Below are positions 14,492 to 22,311 of a stretch of 56,657 nt of DNA, in pieces. Source of the stretch: Bacillota bacterium (GTDB lineage: Bacteria > Bacillota > Clostridia > Peptostreptococcales > Anaerovoracaceae); contig JAFQBD010000020.1 in the NCBI GenBank assembly GCA_017416795.1, positions 1-56,657 of the forward strand. Direction: 5' to 3'. Position 1 is the stretch's first letter; each line of letters begins with the position of its first letter. The translations under genes were made by a program, and so were the position numbers. A model generated the notes under the pieces. It worked only from the letters and a program-made list of their open reading frames with translations. It had not been told where the DNA came from and ran no database searches.

Positions 14492-15343
14492 TTATACGTT
14501 TTCTCCGTCCTTAAAGGCTTTCATCATCGCACCTGTAAGGCTTATCGATGAGTCTGCGCTTTCCTCAGGTATCTCATCTCTTTCGAGCCATTCGGCTACA
14601 GATAATTCGTTTTCATCCATAGTGACTTCTGTGCTTCCGTCAACATCACAGAAGAATCCCATCAGCAGCGTATCTGAGAAAGACCACGGCTGACTGCTGT
14701 AATATCTGATGTTCTTTACCTGAAGTCCCACTTCCTCCATCACCTCACGGCGAACTGTATCTTCAAGACTTTCTCCCACTTCAGAATATCCTGCTATGAG
14801 AGCATACCTTCTGTACTTGCTGTGTTTAGCTGAATACTTGGTCATCATCAGCTTGTCGCCATCTATGACCCCGACTATTACGCTTGGACAGATCTGAGGG
14901 TAGTACACTTTGCCGCACTCAGGACATTTCATAGCCCTTTCATCACCTGTGGCTTTCATCTTGGTCCCGCATCTTCCGCAGAATTTCGTATTAGTATACC
15001 AGTCGTGTATCTGGAATCCTGTTACAGCTGCGAATGCCTTCCACAGAGGTCTCATGCTTCTGACAGTATCTTTGGTGACATACTGCCACTTGCCGAAAGG
15101 TTCTATCTCAGGCTTGCGAAGCTCGAAATAATCGTTCTCATCGATACGGAACAAGAACTTAGCCTTTTCCTTCACCTGAGGGAAGACTTCTTCTATGTCC
15201 TTTACCTCCGGATAAGTTATCCCTTCTTCATCCATGCAGCACAATAATGTATCGTCTCTGAAAATAAGCATGATGTCATCATCTGCCACTTCCACATTTC
15301 TGTATGTCACATCATATTTATGAGGAGCTATGTCCTGCAGCAT
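14492..15343 (-). CDS. nudC: NudC-like NAD(H) pyrophosphatase / mRNA-decapping Nudix hydrolase
   Basis: 283 residues from the ATG at 15343 after GAGAGG; earlier in-frame codons overlap the DUF1905 gene. Order: N-terminal domain, zinc ribbon CGRCG...CPECG, then Nudix box GYSEVGESLEDTVRREVMEEVGL (Gx5Ex7REVxEEVG), followed by SQPWSF, the SQPW hallmark of the NADH pyrophosphatase subfamily. NudC-type enzymes cleave NADH to NMNH plus AMP and remove NAD caps from RNA. The preceding small DUF1905 gene ends 19 bases upstream, so both are in one transcript. Confidence 0.9.
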   Translation of the reverse strand: MLQDIAPHKYDVTYRNVEVADDDIMLIFRDDTLLCCMDEEGITYPEVKDIEEVFPQVKEKAKFLFRIDENDYFELRKPEIEPFGKWQYVTKDTVRSMRPLWKAFAAVTGFQIHDWYTNTKFCGRCGTKMKATGDERAMKCPECGKVYYPQICPSVIVGVIDGDKLMMTKYSAKHSKYRRYALIAGYSEVGESLEDTVRREVMEEVGLQVKNIRYYSSQPWSFSDTLLMGFFCDVDGSTEVTMDENELSVAEWLERDEIPEESADSSISLTGAMMKAFKDGENV

Positions 15344-15362
15344 TTTATCACCTCTCCGCAGT

Positions 15363-15653
15363 TTATCTTTCTCGCTCGCGAACTGTGACCGTAACTGTTT
15401 CACCGTATTTCTTATCGATACGATCAAGCATTTCACGTCTTAAACTGATCGTATATGCCGGCCTATCTTTGAAATGCTTATGCCCTCTGCTTCTGATACA
15501 GCAATCCAGCGGCTCGCCATCAATAGTAGCATGTACATATACGATACTTTTGCCAAATATCTTTTTTATGTCTCCCGGAAATATCACGTATGAGGCAAAA
15601 CTGCCCGGTAATCTCCATAACATCGCCTCGAATTTATATTTATTAGGATTCAT
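15363..15653 (-). CDS. DUF1905 domain protein
   Basis: 96 residues from ATG 15653, which has GGAGG five bases before it. The sequence KYKFEAMLWRLPGSFASYVIFPGDIKKIFGK and the central VHATIDGEPLDCCIRSRG, ending ETVTVTVRERE, match DUF1905, a small beta-barrel domain of unknown biochemical role that is often fused to or neighbours YdeI/OmdA-type domains. No catalytic residues can be assigned. It precedes the NudC-like gene by 19 bases. Confidence 0.8.
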   Translation of the reverse strand: MNPNKYKFEAMLWRLPGSFASYVIFPGDIKKIFGKSIVYVHATIDGEPLDCCIRSRGHKHFKDRPAYTISLRREMLDRIDKKYGETVTVTVRERER

Positions 15654-15706
15654 ACTTGCCTCCATTCTACCATGCTTTTCTTGATTCTACCATCACTATA
15701 GCTATG

Positions 15707-15734
15707 AAAAAAGCACACCTTCAAGAAGATGTGC
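15707..15734 (-). terminator. Terminator of the amino acid antiporter gene
   Basis: Stem GCACACCTTC (15713-15722) with GAAGATGTGC (15725-15734), one wobble pair, followed on the minus strand by six Ts (15707-15712). It lies 34 bases after the stop at 15768. Confidence 0.85.
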
Positions 15735-15767
15735 CCGGATTTCCGACAAGTTTTCCTCTGTCTTCCA

Positions 15768-17168
15768 TTAAAAAGGATCTATCACACCAAGAGACATCAA
15801 AACGAGAGATAGAACAGCTAATATTATTACTATGACAGCTATCCTCTTCTCGAAAGGCTTGAAAGGCTCAAGCCCCTTCTCGCGTCTCCCTTTCACATAC
15901 ACCCATATCCCGGGAGCATATAAGATGCTCGTGATGAGAAACTGCACTATCCCTGCAGAAATTATCATCCACACCCCGTAGATACTTCCTACTATAGCGA
16001 CCGCACTGCCTGTAAGCTTGAGATAATACAGGGCACTGAGCAGATACGGCAGCATTATCATAGATGATCCTATCGTGTAAAACGCCAGATACGAAGACTC
16101 ACTGAAGAGTATTATAAGGAGGAACACCTGTATTATCACATTGGTGATTATCAGTGCAGTGGCAGGCGAACCATTCTCATTGCTCCTGGCAAAGGCTTTC
16201 GTGAATACGCCCTGCCTTGCTGCCTCGTAAGGACATTCTGCTGCTATGATGGTCCATCCCAGAAGTGCACCGAGGATCGATATGATAACACCTATATTCA
16301 CAAGTGTCGCTCCCCATGGTCCGACTACGGCTTCAAGTATCTGAGCCATCTGAGGATTGTTCAGCTGAGCCAGTTCTTCAGTCGTCATTACTCCCATGCT
16401 GAGGACGGCAACTATGACATAAAGCGCAAGTATACCTAAAAATCCTGTTAGGGATGCTCTGCCTACGTCACTTGATCGTCTCGCTCTTGCCGAAAGCACT
16501 ACGGCACCTTCTACTCCGATAAAAGCCCAGACTGTCGACGAAGTGGTGGACATTATCTGAAGCCCCAGTGGCACATCTCCCGCACCCCAGAAATTATCCA
16601 TAAATATATCGAAGTCAAACTTACCGAGTAGCAGCACAGCCACGATGAATACGAATATCGGGATCAGCTTGCATATAGTCACTACTGCATTTATTATGGT
16701 CGCCTGCTGGACGCCTTTTAGCACCAGTGCCACTATGAGCCATACTGCTATCGACCCTGCTATGATCGAAGGCCCGTTATTACCTGAACCAAATATCGGA
16801 AAGAAATATCCAAGGGCACCAAACAGCAGAGTTATATAGGACACATTGCTGATAAGCGCACTCATCCAGTATCCCCATGCCGAGTTGAATCCTACGAATT
16901 CTCCGAATCCTTCTTTGGCATAACTGTATATCCCGTTTGTAAGATCCGGTCTCAGCTTATTCAGTCCGAAGAAACACAGCATCAGCATGTACATACCGAT
17001 ACCGGCGATACCCCATCCTATAAGTACGCTTGCCGTATGCGCCCCGTTAGATGCCATATCTCCTGCAGTCGTGAATATGCCGGCCCCGATCGTTGAGCCT
17101 ATGATCATGGCAGTCAGCCCACCGAAGCTTAGCGAGCCATCTGTTCTTGTCACATTATCATTATCCAT
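15768..17168 (-). CDS. APC-family basic amino acid antiporter (arginine/ornithine type)
   Basis: 466 residues from ATG 17168 after AAAGGA. The N-terminus carries the APC consensus GGLTAMIIGSTIGAGIFTTAGDMASNGAHTASVLIGWGIAGIGM, where GSTIGAGIF is the substrate-binding bend of helix 1. About twelve membrane segments follow, including LRPDLTNGIYSYAKEGFGEFVGF and the helix 6 region TTSSTVWAFIGVEGAVV. This matches the ArcD/LysP-like basic amino acid/polyamine antiporters that exchange arginine for ornithine. An arginase gene lies 2.3 kb away, consistent with arginine uptake and ornithine export, though exact specificity is an inference. Confidence 0.87.
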   Translation of the reverse strand: MDNDNVTRTDGSLSFGGLTAMIIGSTIGAGIFTTAGDMASNGAHTASVLIGWGIAGIGMYMLMLCFFGLNKLRPDLTNGIYSYAKEGFGEFVGFNSAWGYWMSALISNVSYITLLFGALGYFFPIFGSGNNGPSIIAGSIAVWLIVALVLKGVQQATIINAVVTICKLIPIFVFIVAVLLLGKFDFDIFMDNFWGAGDVPLGLQIMSTTSSTVWAFIGVEGAVVLSARARRSSDVGRASLTGFLGILALYVIVAVLSMGVMTTEELAQLNNPQMAQILEAVVGPWGATLVNIGVIISILGALLGWTIIAAECPYEAARQGVFTKAFARSNENGSPATALIITNVIIQVFLLIILFSESSYLAFYTIGSSMIMLPYLLSALYYLKLTGSAVAIVGSIYGVWMIISAGIVQFLITSILYAPGIWVYVKGRREKGLEPFKPFEKRIAVIVIILAVLSLVLMSLGVIDPF

Positions 17169-17221
17169 AAATACATCCTTTGCGTTTTTTGATAGTATTT
17201 GCAAAACCCGCAAAGATATGC

Positions 17222-17248
17222 AAAAAGCGCACCTTGCCGATGCGCTTT
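17222..17248 (-). terminator. Terminator of the GntR-ABC operon
   Basis: Stem AAAGCGCA (17224-17231) with TGCGCTTT (17241-17248) and a TTTTTG tail on the minus strand, 34 bases after the permease stop. Confidence 0.8.
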
Positions 17249-17281
17249 AGTAAGTCTTTTTCAAGCATGAAGCTGTGCTCT

Positions 17282-18133
17282 TTATATGAGATTGAGTTTT
17301 TTTGAAAGTATTCTTTCGGTTATCACATGAAATGCTGCCAGCTGGACTGCTGCTGCAACGAACGCTGCACCAAGGCCTGCCTGCACTAATATGAATCCGT
17401 CATCGTTCATGCCGGCACTTGCTTCGATGGACCAGAGCCATTCACTGAGCCATACATCCAGACATAATGTGTCACCCACTACAATGATCACTGTCGCCAA
17501 TATAGTAAGTGCTATATTGATAGCAATATATGCGCCGAGTGAAGTAAGTAATCTATGCTTACCTGTCAGCTGGCCGATAGCCATGGCCGCATAGATCTGA
17601 TATATAGATGCCATAGTACCGATTATCGCTAATATTACAAATTCGATAATGACGAGGATCAGTCTAGGTTCTTCACCAAGTACTGCGAAAAACTCTTTAG
17701 CACCATACAGCAATCCATTGATATCGTTGATTCCTATTAAAATGAAAATGGAAATAACAGCACATACGATGCTGATCATTACTACAGCACAAGCAACTAT
17801 CCCTTTTGATGTTATAAGCTGCCAAGGTTTGACCGGCAGAGTATGCATCAAATATCCTTCGTCACCTAACAGACCTTTGTAGAAACGCATCAGTACTATG
17901 AATATGGTTATCACTATCATAGCAATAAAGATAGCTGCATAAATCAGCGGGAACACTAAATCAAATATCAGCTGCAAAATGTTCATTATGCCTTGAGGAT
18001 CCTCAGGAAATACATTACCCATGACTTTGAGTACTATACCGAGAAGTGCTGCTGATACTATCAGTGCAGGCCATATGATCCCTATATATCTTAACCCCGA
18101 TCTGAATTCATATTTTATAAGATTACCTGTCAT
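17282..18133 (-). CDS. ABC transporter permease (ABC-2/YtrC-like)
   Basis: 283 residues with six hydrophobic segments, beginning LIKYEFRSGLRYIGIIWPALIVSAALLGIVL, and a cytoplasmic loop RFYKGLLGDEGYLMHTLPVKPWQLITSKGI. The DEGYLMHTLPV segment is a hallmark of the small exporter permeases paired with GntR (YtrA-like) regulators and BcrA-like ATPases in Firmicutes. The start overlaps the ATPase gene by 11 bases. The complex probably exports or removes a membrane-active compound, such as a peptide antibiotic, but the substrate is unknown. Confidence 0.82.
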   Translation of the reverse strand: MTGNLIKYEFRSGLRYIGIIWPALIVSAALLGIVLKVMGNVFPEDPQGIMNILQLIFDLVFPLIYAAIFIAMIVITIFIVLMRFYKGLLGDEGYLMHTLPVKPWQLITSKGIVACAVVMISIVCAVISIFILIGINDINGLLYGAKEFFAVLGEEPRLILVIIEFVILAIIGTMASIYQIYAAMAIGQLTGKHRLLTSLGAYIAINIALTILATVIIVVGDTLCLDVWLSEWLWSIEASAGMNDDGFILVQAGLGAAFVAAAVQLAAFHVITERILSKKLNLI

Positions 18134-18860
18134 ATCCGTTCACCCCCATGAATGGAACCATTCTAAATGTATCCTTGAACACATCGTCGATGGATTTGCC
18201 CTCTTTTTCTTTTATGTCATCTACTGCTTCATGACGAACGATCACACCGTTTTTTATGAATACTACTTCGTCAAGGATACGCTCGATATCAGATATAAGA
18301 TGTGTTGATATAACTACCGTGCCCTCTTCATTGTAATTGTTTATGATGGTAGTAAGTATGTAATCCCTTGCTGCCGGATCCACTCCTGCGATCGGCTCAT
18401 CGAGAAGATAGAGCTGGGCGCGTCTGCTCATCACTAAGATAAGCTGCACCTTTTCCTTGGTCCCCTTGGACATGGTCTTAAGTTTGTCTTTGAGACCTAT
18501 CCCCATCGAAGCACACATCATCTCAGCCTTTTCTCTATCGAAGTCCTTGTAGAAATCACCGAACATATCGAAGATGTCATTTACTTTCATCCAGTCAGCG
18601 AAATATGTCTTATCCGGCAGATAACTGATCACTGATTTAGTATGGACTCCGGGATGCTCACCGTCTATCAGCACTTCTCCGAAAGTAGGTTCGAGAAGCC
18701 CGTTGAGTATCTTGATAAGCGTGGTCTTGCCGCTGCCGTTAGGTCCGAGAAGACCTATTATCTTACCTCTTCCAAGCTGCAGGTCCACGCAATCGAGCGC
18801 TTTGACTCCCGAGAAATTCTTTGTTAGATCCCTGCATTCAACAACTAATTCTGTTTTCAT
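18123..18860 (-). CDS. ABC transporter ATP-binding protein (YtrB/BcrA-like)
   Basis: 245 residues with an intact nucleotide-binding domain: Walker A GLLGPNGSGKTTLIKIL, Q-loop region, signature MSKGTKEKVQLIL (a TKEK variant of LSGGQ, usual in this subgroup), Walker B LYLLDEPIAGVDP and the H-loop STHLISD. It powers the adjacent permease. The start at 18860 overlaps the regulator's stop by four bases (ATGA), indicating translational coupling. The gene order regulator-ATPase-permease is the standard YtrABC-type layout. Confidence 0.9.
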   Translation of the reverse strand: MKTELVVECRDLTKNFSGVKALDCVDLQLGRGKIIGLLGPNGSGKTTLIKILNGLLEPTFGEVLIDGEHPGVHTKSVISYLPDKTYFADWMKVNDIFDMFGDFYKDFDREKAEMMCASMGIGLKDKLKTMSKGTKEKVQLILVMSRRAQLYLLDEPIAGVDPAARDYILTTIINNYNEEGTVVISTHLISDIERILDEVVFIKNGVIVRHEAVDDIKEKEGKSIDDVFKDTFRMVPFMGVNGYDR

Positions 18861-19225
18861 CTATTTTCGACCCCCTTTTTCTTTATGATGTCTATGACCT
18901 CTTCAGCGCTGAATCCAAGTGATGCCATTTCATCCATAAATCTTCCTACATTGTCAGCTGCGATGGCTGCCTTCGTTTCTGCTACAAGCTCCTCATCTGT
19001 AGTCACAGTCCTGCCTGCAGTCCTATTGGTGATGACAAGGCCTTCGCTTTCCAGTTCACTAAGCGCTCTCTGCATAGTGTTACGGTTGACCCCTGCTTCT
19101 TCGGCCAGATCTCTAACAGTTGGAAACGGTCCACCCATTACATATCTGCCGCCGACTATATCTTTCATCAACCGCTCTTTTAGCTGCGGCCATATAGGCC
19201 TGCTGTCATCAAGATTCCATCCCAT
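18857..19225 (-). CDS. GntR-family regulator (YtrA type)
   Basis: 122 residues from ATG 19225 after GGGAGG. Winged helix: DSRPIWPQLKERLMKDIVGGRYVMGGPFPTVRDLAEEAGVNRNTMQRALSELESEGLVITNRTAGRTVT, the GntR DNA-binding domain. The C-terminal part is short (about 45 residues), as in the YtrA subfamily, which dimerises without a metabolite-binding domain. It is expected to repress its own operon until cell-envelope stress. The promoter upstream carries TTGACA and an inverted TTATTGTC/GACAATAA repeat around the start point. Confidence 0.9.
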   Translation of the reverse strand: MGWNLDDSRPIWPQLKERLMKDIVGGRYVMGGPFPTVRDLAEEAGVNRNTMQRALSELESEGLVITNRTAGRTVTTDEELVAETKAAIAADNVGRFMDEMASLGFSAEEVIDIIKKKGVENR

Positions 19226-19272
19226 GTGTTTTCCTCCCTTCCTCAAATATTCGTATCCAATGCCCCTTGACT

Positions 19273-19338
19273 TTATTGTCATGTTGTCTTATGTGCTTAG
19301 GACAATAATAAAATACAATATGCTTCGGCCGTTGTCAA
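19273..19338 (-). promoter_or_regulatory. Promoter and putative GntR operator
   Basis: Minus-strand -35 TTGACA (19333-19338) and -10 TATTTT (19310-19315), 17 bases apart. Arms GACAATAA (19301-19308) and TTATTGTC (19273-19280) form an 8-bp inverted repeat 20 bases apart spanning the predicted start, well placed for repression by the YtrA-like protein. Confidence 0.6.
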
Positions 19339-19459
19339 TAGTTTCGACAAAAATCGTGCATTTTTATATTTTTACAATATATGCTAGGAATTTGTCCCTC
19401 TAATATGTATAATAGGCATTGTTTGATATTTTATTTTGATGAAGAGGAGATTTACTTAA

Positions 19460-20347
19460 ATGAAAAAAGTTGATTTGATCGGCGTTCAGATGGACCTGGG
19501 AGCCGGCACTCGCGGCGTTAACATGGGCCCTGCTGCTATCAGATATGCAGGAGTTGTTAAGGGTATCGAAGAATTAGGTATCGAATGCAATGATAAGGGT
19601 GACCTGATCCCTAAGGCAAAGGGCGAATCAAGAGATGATATGAGATGCTTCGAACAGGTAGTTGATCTGAATGAAAAGCTGTATCACGAAGTACTTGATT
19701 CACATAAAGAAGGTTCATTCCCTATCGTACTAGGAGGAGACCACAGTATCGCTGCAGGAAGTATCCCTGCAACTCTGAAGCACTACAAGAACATCGGTGT
19801 TATCTGGGTAGATGCTCACGGAGACTGGAACAGCCCTGAAACTTCACCATCAGGCAACATGCACGGAATGCCTTACTCAGCAGTATGCGGTGCAGGCCCT
19901 GACATCATGGCATGCTTCGACGGCGAAAAGAATTTCGTAAACGCTAAGAACTGCGTACAGATCGCGGGAAGAGATATCGACAAGTATGAAAGAATCAGAA
20001 TGAAGGAACATGGCGTGACTGTATTCTCCATCGCTGATATCGACAGAATGGGAATGCCTGCAGTAGTAGAAGAAGCTATCAGAATCGCTTCAGAAGGTAC
20101 AGAAGGTATCCACGTAAGCTTCGACGTAGACGCTATCACTCCTGAATCAGCACCGGGAACAGGCACTATCGTTCACAGCGGACTGACACTGAGAGAAGCT
20201 TTCTATCTAGTTGAAACTCTTCACGAATCAGGCAAAGTTATCGCTCTGGACATGGTAGAAGTAAACCCTATGCTGGATACAAGAAACCAGACAGGCGACA
20301 TCGCAAGCGAACTGATCCTGTCAATGCTCGGTAAGACTGTATATTAA
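19460..20347 (+). CDS. rocF: Arginase
   Basis: 295 residues, normal for bacterial arginase, which splits L-arginine to ornithine and urea. The binuclear Mn ligands are present: H95 in GGDHSIA, D118/H120/D122 in VDAHGDW, and D222/D224 in SFDVDAITP. SPSGNMHGMP is the substrate loop with the conserved Asn and His. DVDAITPE replaces the more usual DVDxxDP, so the third Asp of that motif is Thr, seen in a branch of Firmicutes arginases. Start follows GAGGAG. Almost every Arg codon is AGA, the bias also seen in the PFOR operon, suggesting high expression. Flanked by a strong terminator. Confidence 0.92.
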   Translation: MKKVDLIGVQMDLGAGTRGVNMGPAAIRYAGVVKGIEELGIECNDKGDLIPKAKGESRDDMRCFEQVVDLNEKLYHEVLDSHKEGSFPIVLGGDHSIAAGSIPATLKHYKNIGVIWVDAHGDWNSPETSPSGNMHGMPYSAVCGAGPDIMACFDGEKNFVNAKNCVQIAGRDIDKYERIRMKEHGVTVFSIADIDRMGMPAVVEEAIRIASEGTEGIHVSFDVDAITPESAPGTGTIVHSGLTLREAFYLVETLHESGKVIALDMVEVNPMLDTRNQTGDIASELILSMLGKTVY

Positions 20348-20376
20348 TATTTTACGACAACTTACATACTGACATA

Positions 20377-20411
20377 AAAAATGGAAGCTTTCATATGAAG
20401 CTTCCATTTTT
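20377..20411. terminator. Bidirectional terminator after arginase
   Basis: Perfect 14-bp stem AAAAATGGAAGCTT (20377-20390) with AAGCTTCCATTTTT (20398-20411) and a 7-base loop. It ends arginase on the plus strand and the YlmH/Crp operon on the minus strand. Confidence 0.9.
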
Positions 20412-20427
20412 GATATCATATATGTAA

Positions 20428-20787
20428 TTACTTTCTCTTCTTAGTCACTTTTCTGCGTGGTTCACACTTGTACTTCTGCATGATCTTACTATGTTTCCAG
20501 AAAAGCCATACTATACCGCCTGTACATGCGAATAACAGCACTATCACAGCAGTCGGTTTATCGATAAAGTGAAGCACTCCTGATGCGAAATACACTACTG
20601 AATAATTCCTCCACATCGTAGCATTCTCTCTGTTGAACTCCTTGACATCTGATATGACGTCAGAAGAAATCAATCCTCCTGTAACGAACCACATAGGAGT
20701 CGTTTTCTTCTCTGCATAGACACTTATCGCATAAAATATAAGACCTACACCGCATACACATATCAACCATATTACACTTCCTGTCAT
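20428..20787 (-). CDS. Small membrane protein of unknown function
   Basis: 119 residues with an N-terminal membrane segment (SVIWLICVCGVGLIFYAISVY), a polar middle with SDVISDVKEFNRENATMWRNYSVVYF, two further hydrophobic stretches up to IVLLFACTGGIVWLFW, and a very basic tail (RRKVTKKRK). The DVKxFNRENxxMWxxYS motif recalls small Clostridia proteins of the DUF3784 sort, but I am not sure of the family. It overlaps the Crp/Fnr gene by four bases and is therefore coupled to it. Confidence 0.6.
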   Translation of the reverse strand: MTGSVIWLICVCGVGLIFYAISVYAEKKTTPMWFVTGGLISSDVISDVKEFNRENATMWRNYSVVYFASGVLHFIDKPTAVIVLLFACTGGIVWLFWKHSKIMQKYKCEPRRKVTKKRK

Positions 20788-21455
20788 ATTACATCTCCTT
20801 TCACCTTAAACCAACTACTTTCACATTCTATAAGTCCGTCATCCTTCATCTTGCTGATTTCCTTTGACATGGCGCTTCTCTCTACTCCCAGATAATCGGC
20901 AAGTTCCTGCCTGTCGAACGGTATCTCGAAGCTACTGCTGCCATGGATCTTTGCCTGTGACAACAGATATGTCATTAGTTTATCTCTTGTCGTCCTCTTG
21001 GACGTTATCTCTATCTTCTTATTAAATGCCAAGTTCTTATTCGCCAATACCTGAAGAAGATTATGGATTATCATGTTGTGAAATCTGCATGAACTGCTGC
21101 AAGTAGTTATTATGCGTTTGCAATCGATCAACATTATCTCACTGTTTTCTGACACTGCGACGCTTACAGGAAGTTCTTCAACTTCGGCACATGCGAATGA
21201 TTCTCCAAATAATTCGCCCGGCATTATGGCAGCCACGATAGTCCTGTTGCCGAAGAAATCGTTCCTTACTATCTGTGCCTCTCCTGTCAAAACTATCCCA
21301 ACATACTTGGCAGCTTCACCTTCGGAGAAAATATATTCTCCCTTTCGTGCATCGACAACTCTGGCATCAAGGCATGACAGCATCGATAATATCTCATCTT
21401 CTTCAATACCCCTAAACAGTATGCACTTTTTCAATATGCCTATAAATCTTCTCAT
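20784..21455 (-). CDS. Crp/Fnr-family transcriptional regulator
   Basis: 223 residues. The N-terminal cyclic-nucleotide-binding-type beta barrel is seen in EYIFSEGEAAKYVGIVLTGEAQIVRNDFFGNRTIVAAIMPGELFGESFAC, followed by the long dimer helix and a C-terminal winged helix FDRQELADYLGVERSAMSKEISKMKDDGLIE. A CSSSC in the dimer-helix region could sense redox, but the N-terminal iron-sulfur cysteines of Fnr are absent. Effector unknown. It overlaps ylmH (ATGA) and the downstream membrane protein (four bases), making a compact three-gene unit. Confidence 0.9.
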   Translation of the reverse strand: MRRFIGILKKCILFRGIEEDEILSMLSCLDARVVDARKGEYIFSEGEAAKYVGIVLTGEAQIVRNDFFGNRTIVAAIMPGELFGESFACAEVEELPVSVAVSENSEIMLIDCKRIITTCSSSCRFHNMIIHNLLQVLANKNLAFNKKIEITSKRTTRDKLMTYLLSQAKIHGSSSFEIPFDRQELADYLGVERSAMSKEISKMKDDGLIECESSWFKVKGDVI

Positions 21456-22219
21456 ACGAACCTTTCGATAACTATAGTGATCCTGTCTTTTCTCGTCCGT
21501 CCTCCCACTTCACGAAGATACGCCTTGCCTTTGCCTCTGAGCACCAGCTTCGCGCCTTCTTCGACCTGCATGTCCGGCTTCTCACACTGCATACTGTTGA
21601 CGAATACGATCCCTGCGCGGATGGCATCTGCAGCCTTTGCACGAGAAAGCTGAAAAGCCGAAGAAATAACGTTGTCTAAACGAAGAGACGCCACCGTATC
21701 CCTCGCCATCACCGTCTTGCTTTCGGGTATGCAAAGCTCAGCAAGCGGCACAGCCTCAGGCGTAAGGGTCGTCCTTCCTGCCTTGCTGTAATTGAGAAGT
21801 ATGAAATCTTTCACTTCCTCCAGCACTATGATATCTGCACCGTTTTCTACCGTCAGGATATCACCCGTCATCTCTCTTTTGAGTCCAAGACCTGTAAGAG
21901 ATCCCAGATAATCTCTGTGAGTAAGCTTCCTGCCGCCTGCCGGCGTCTTTATCCTTATGACGCAAAGCGGGCAGTCGCTCACTTCGGCGTAGTCCGGCAA
22001 GAATACCGCTACTGTTCTCTCAGCATCATCATAGCCCCCGTAAAACTCCAGGTGCACATCACTGCCTCCGCGATTCATCTCGCGCCAGTGCTTCTCGATG
22101 AGAGATCTCTGTCTCAGATCCAGGAAATTAGTATATGTTATTCTGTACTGACTGCTGCATTGATCATACTTATCCTCTGCATTCGCCAGCAGCATCTTAT
22201 CTTCTTTAGTAAGTTCCAT
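21452..22219 (-). CDS. ylmH: YlmH/RqcP2-like S4-domain RNA-binding protein
   Basis: 255 residues: an N-terminal alpha/beta domain typical of YlmH (FLDLRQRSLIEKHW, DVHLEFYGGYDDAERTVAVFLP, HRDYLGSLTGLGLKREMTGDI) and a C-terminal S4 domain (ASLRLDNVISSAFQLSRAKAADAIRAGIVFVNS). YlmH binds stalled large ribosomal subunits carrying peptidyl-tRNA and can take part in quality-control tail addition, besides its older link to cell division. In most Firmicutes it lies in the sepF-divIVA division cluster; here it stands apart, coupled to a Crp/Fnr regulator. Confidence 0.9.
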   Translation of the reverse strand: MELTKEDKMLLANAEDKYDQCSSQYRITYTNFLDLRQRSLIEKHWREMNRGGSDVHLEFYGGYDDAERTVAVFLPDYAEVSDCPLCVIRIKTPAGGRKLTHRDYLGSLTGLGLKREMTGDILTVENGADIIVLEEVKDFILLNYSKAGRTTLTPEAVPLAELCIPESKTVMARDTVASLRLDNVISSAFQLSRAKAADAIRAGIVFVNSMQCEKPDMQVEEGAKLVLRGKGKAYLREVGGRTRKDRITIVIERFV

Positions 22220-22272
22220 GTGTTATACCGTTGTTGTTATTATTTCATACCATAATATAATAATATATTTCA

Positions 22273-22305
22273 AAAAAAGAATCAAGCTCAGCTGCCCGCC
22301 GAGCT
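22273..22305 (-). terminator. Possible terminator after the acyl-CoA synthetase
   Basis: A short stem AGCTC/GAGCT (22285-22289 with 22301-22305) followed on the minus strand by a TTCTTTTTTTG tail, just after the stop at 22312. The stem is weak but the T tract is good. Confidence 0.45.
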
Positions 22306-22311
22306 CTTCTC

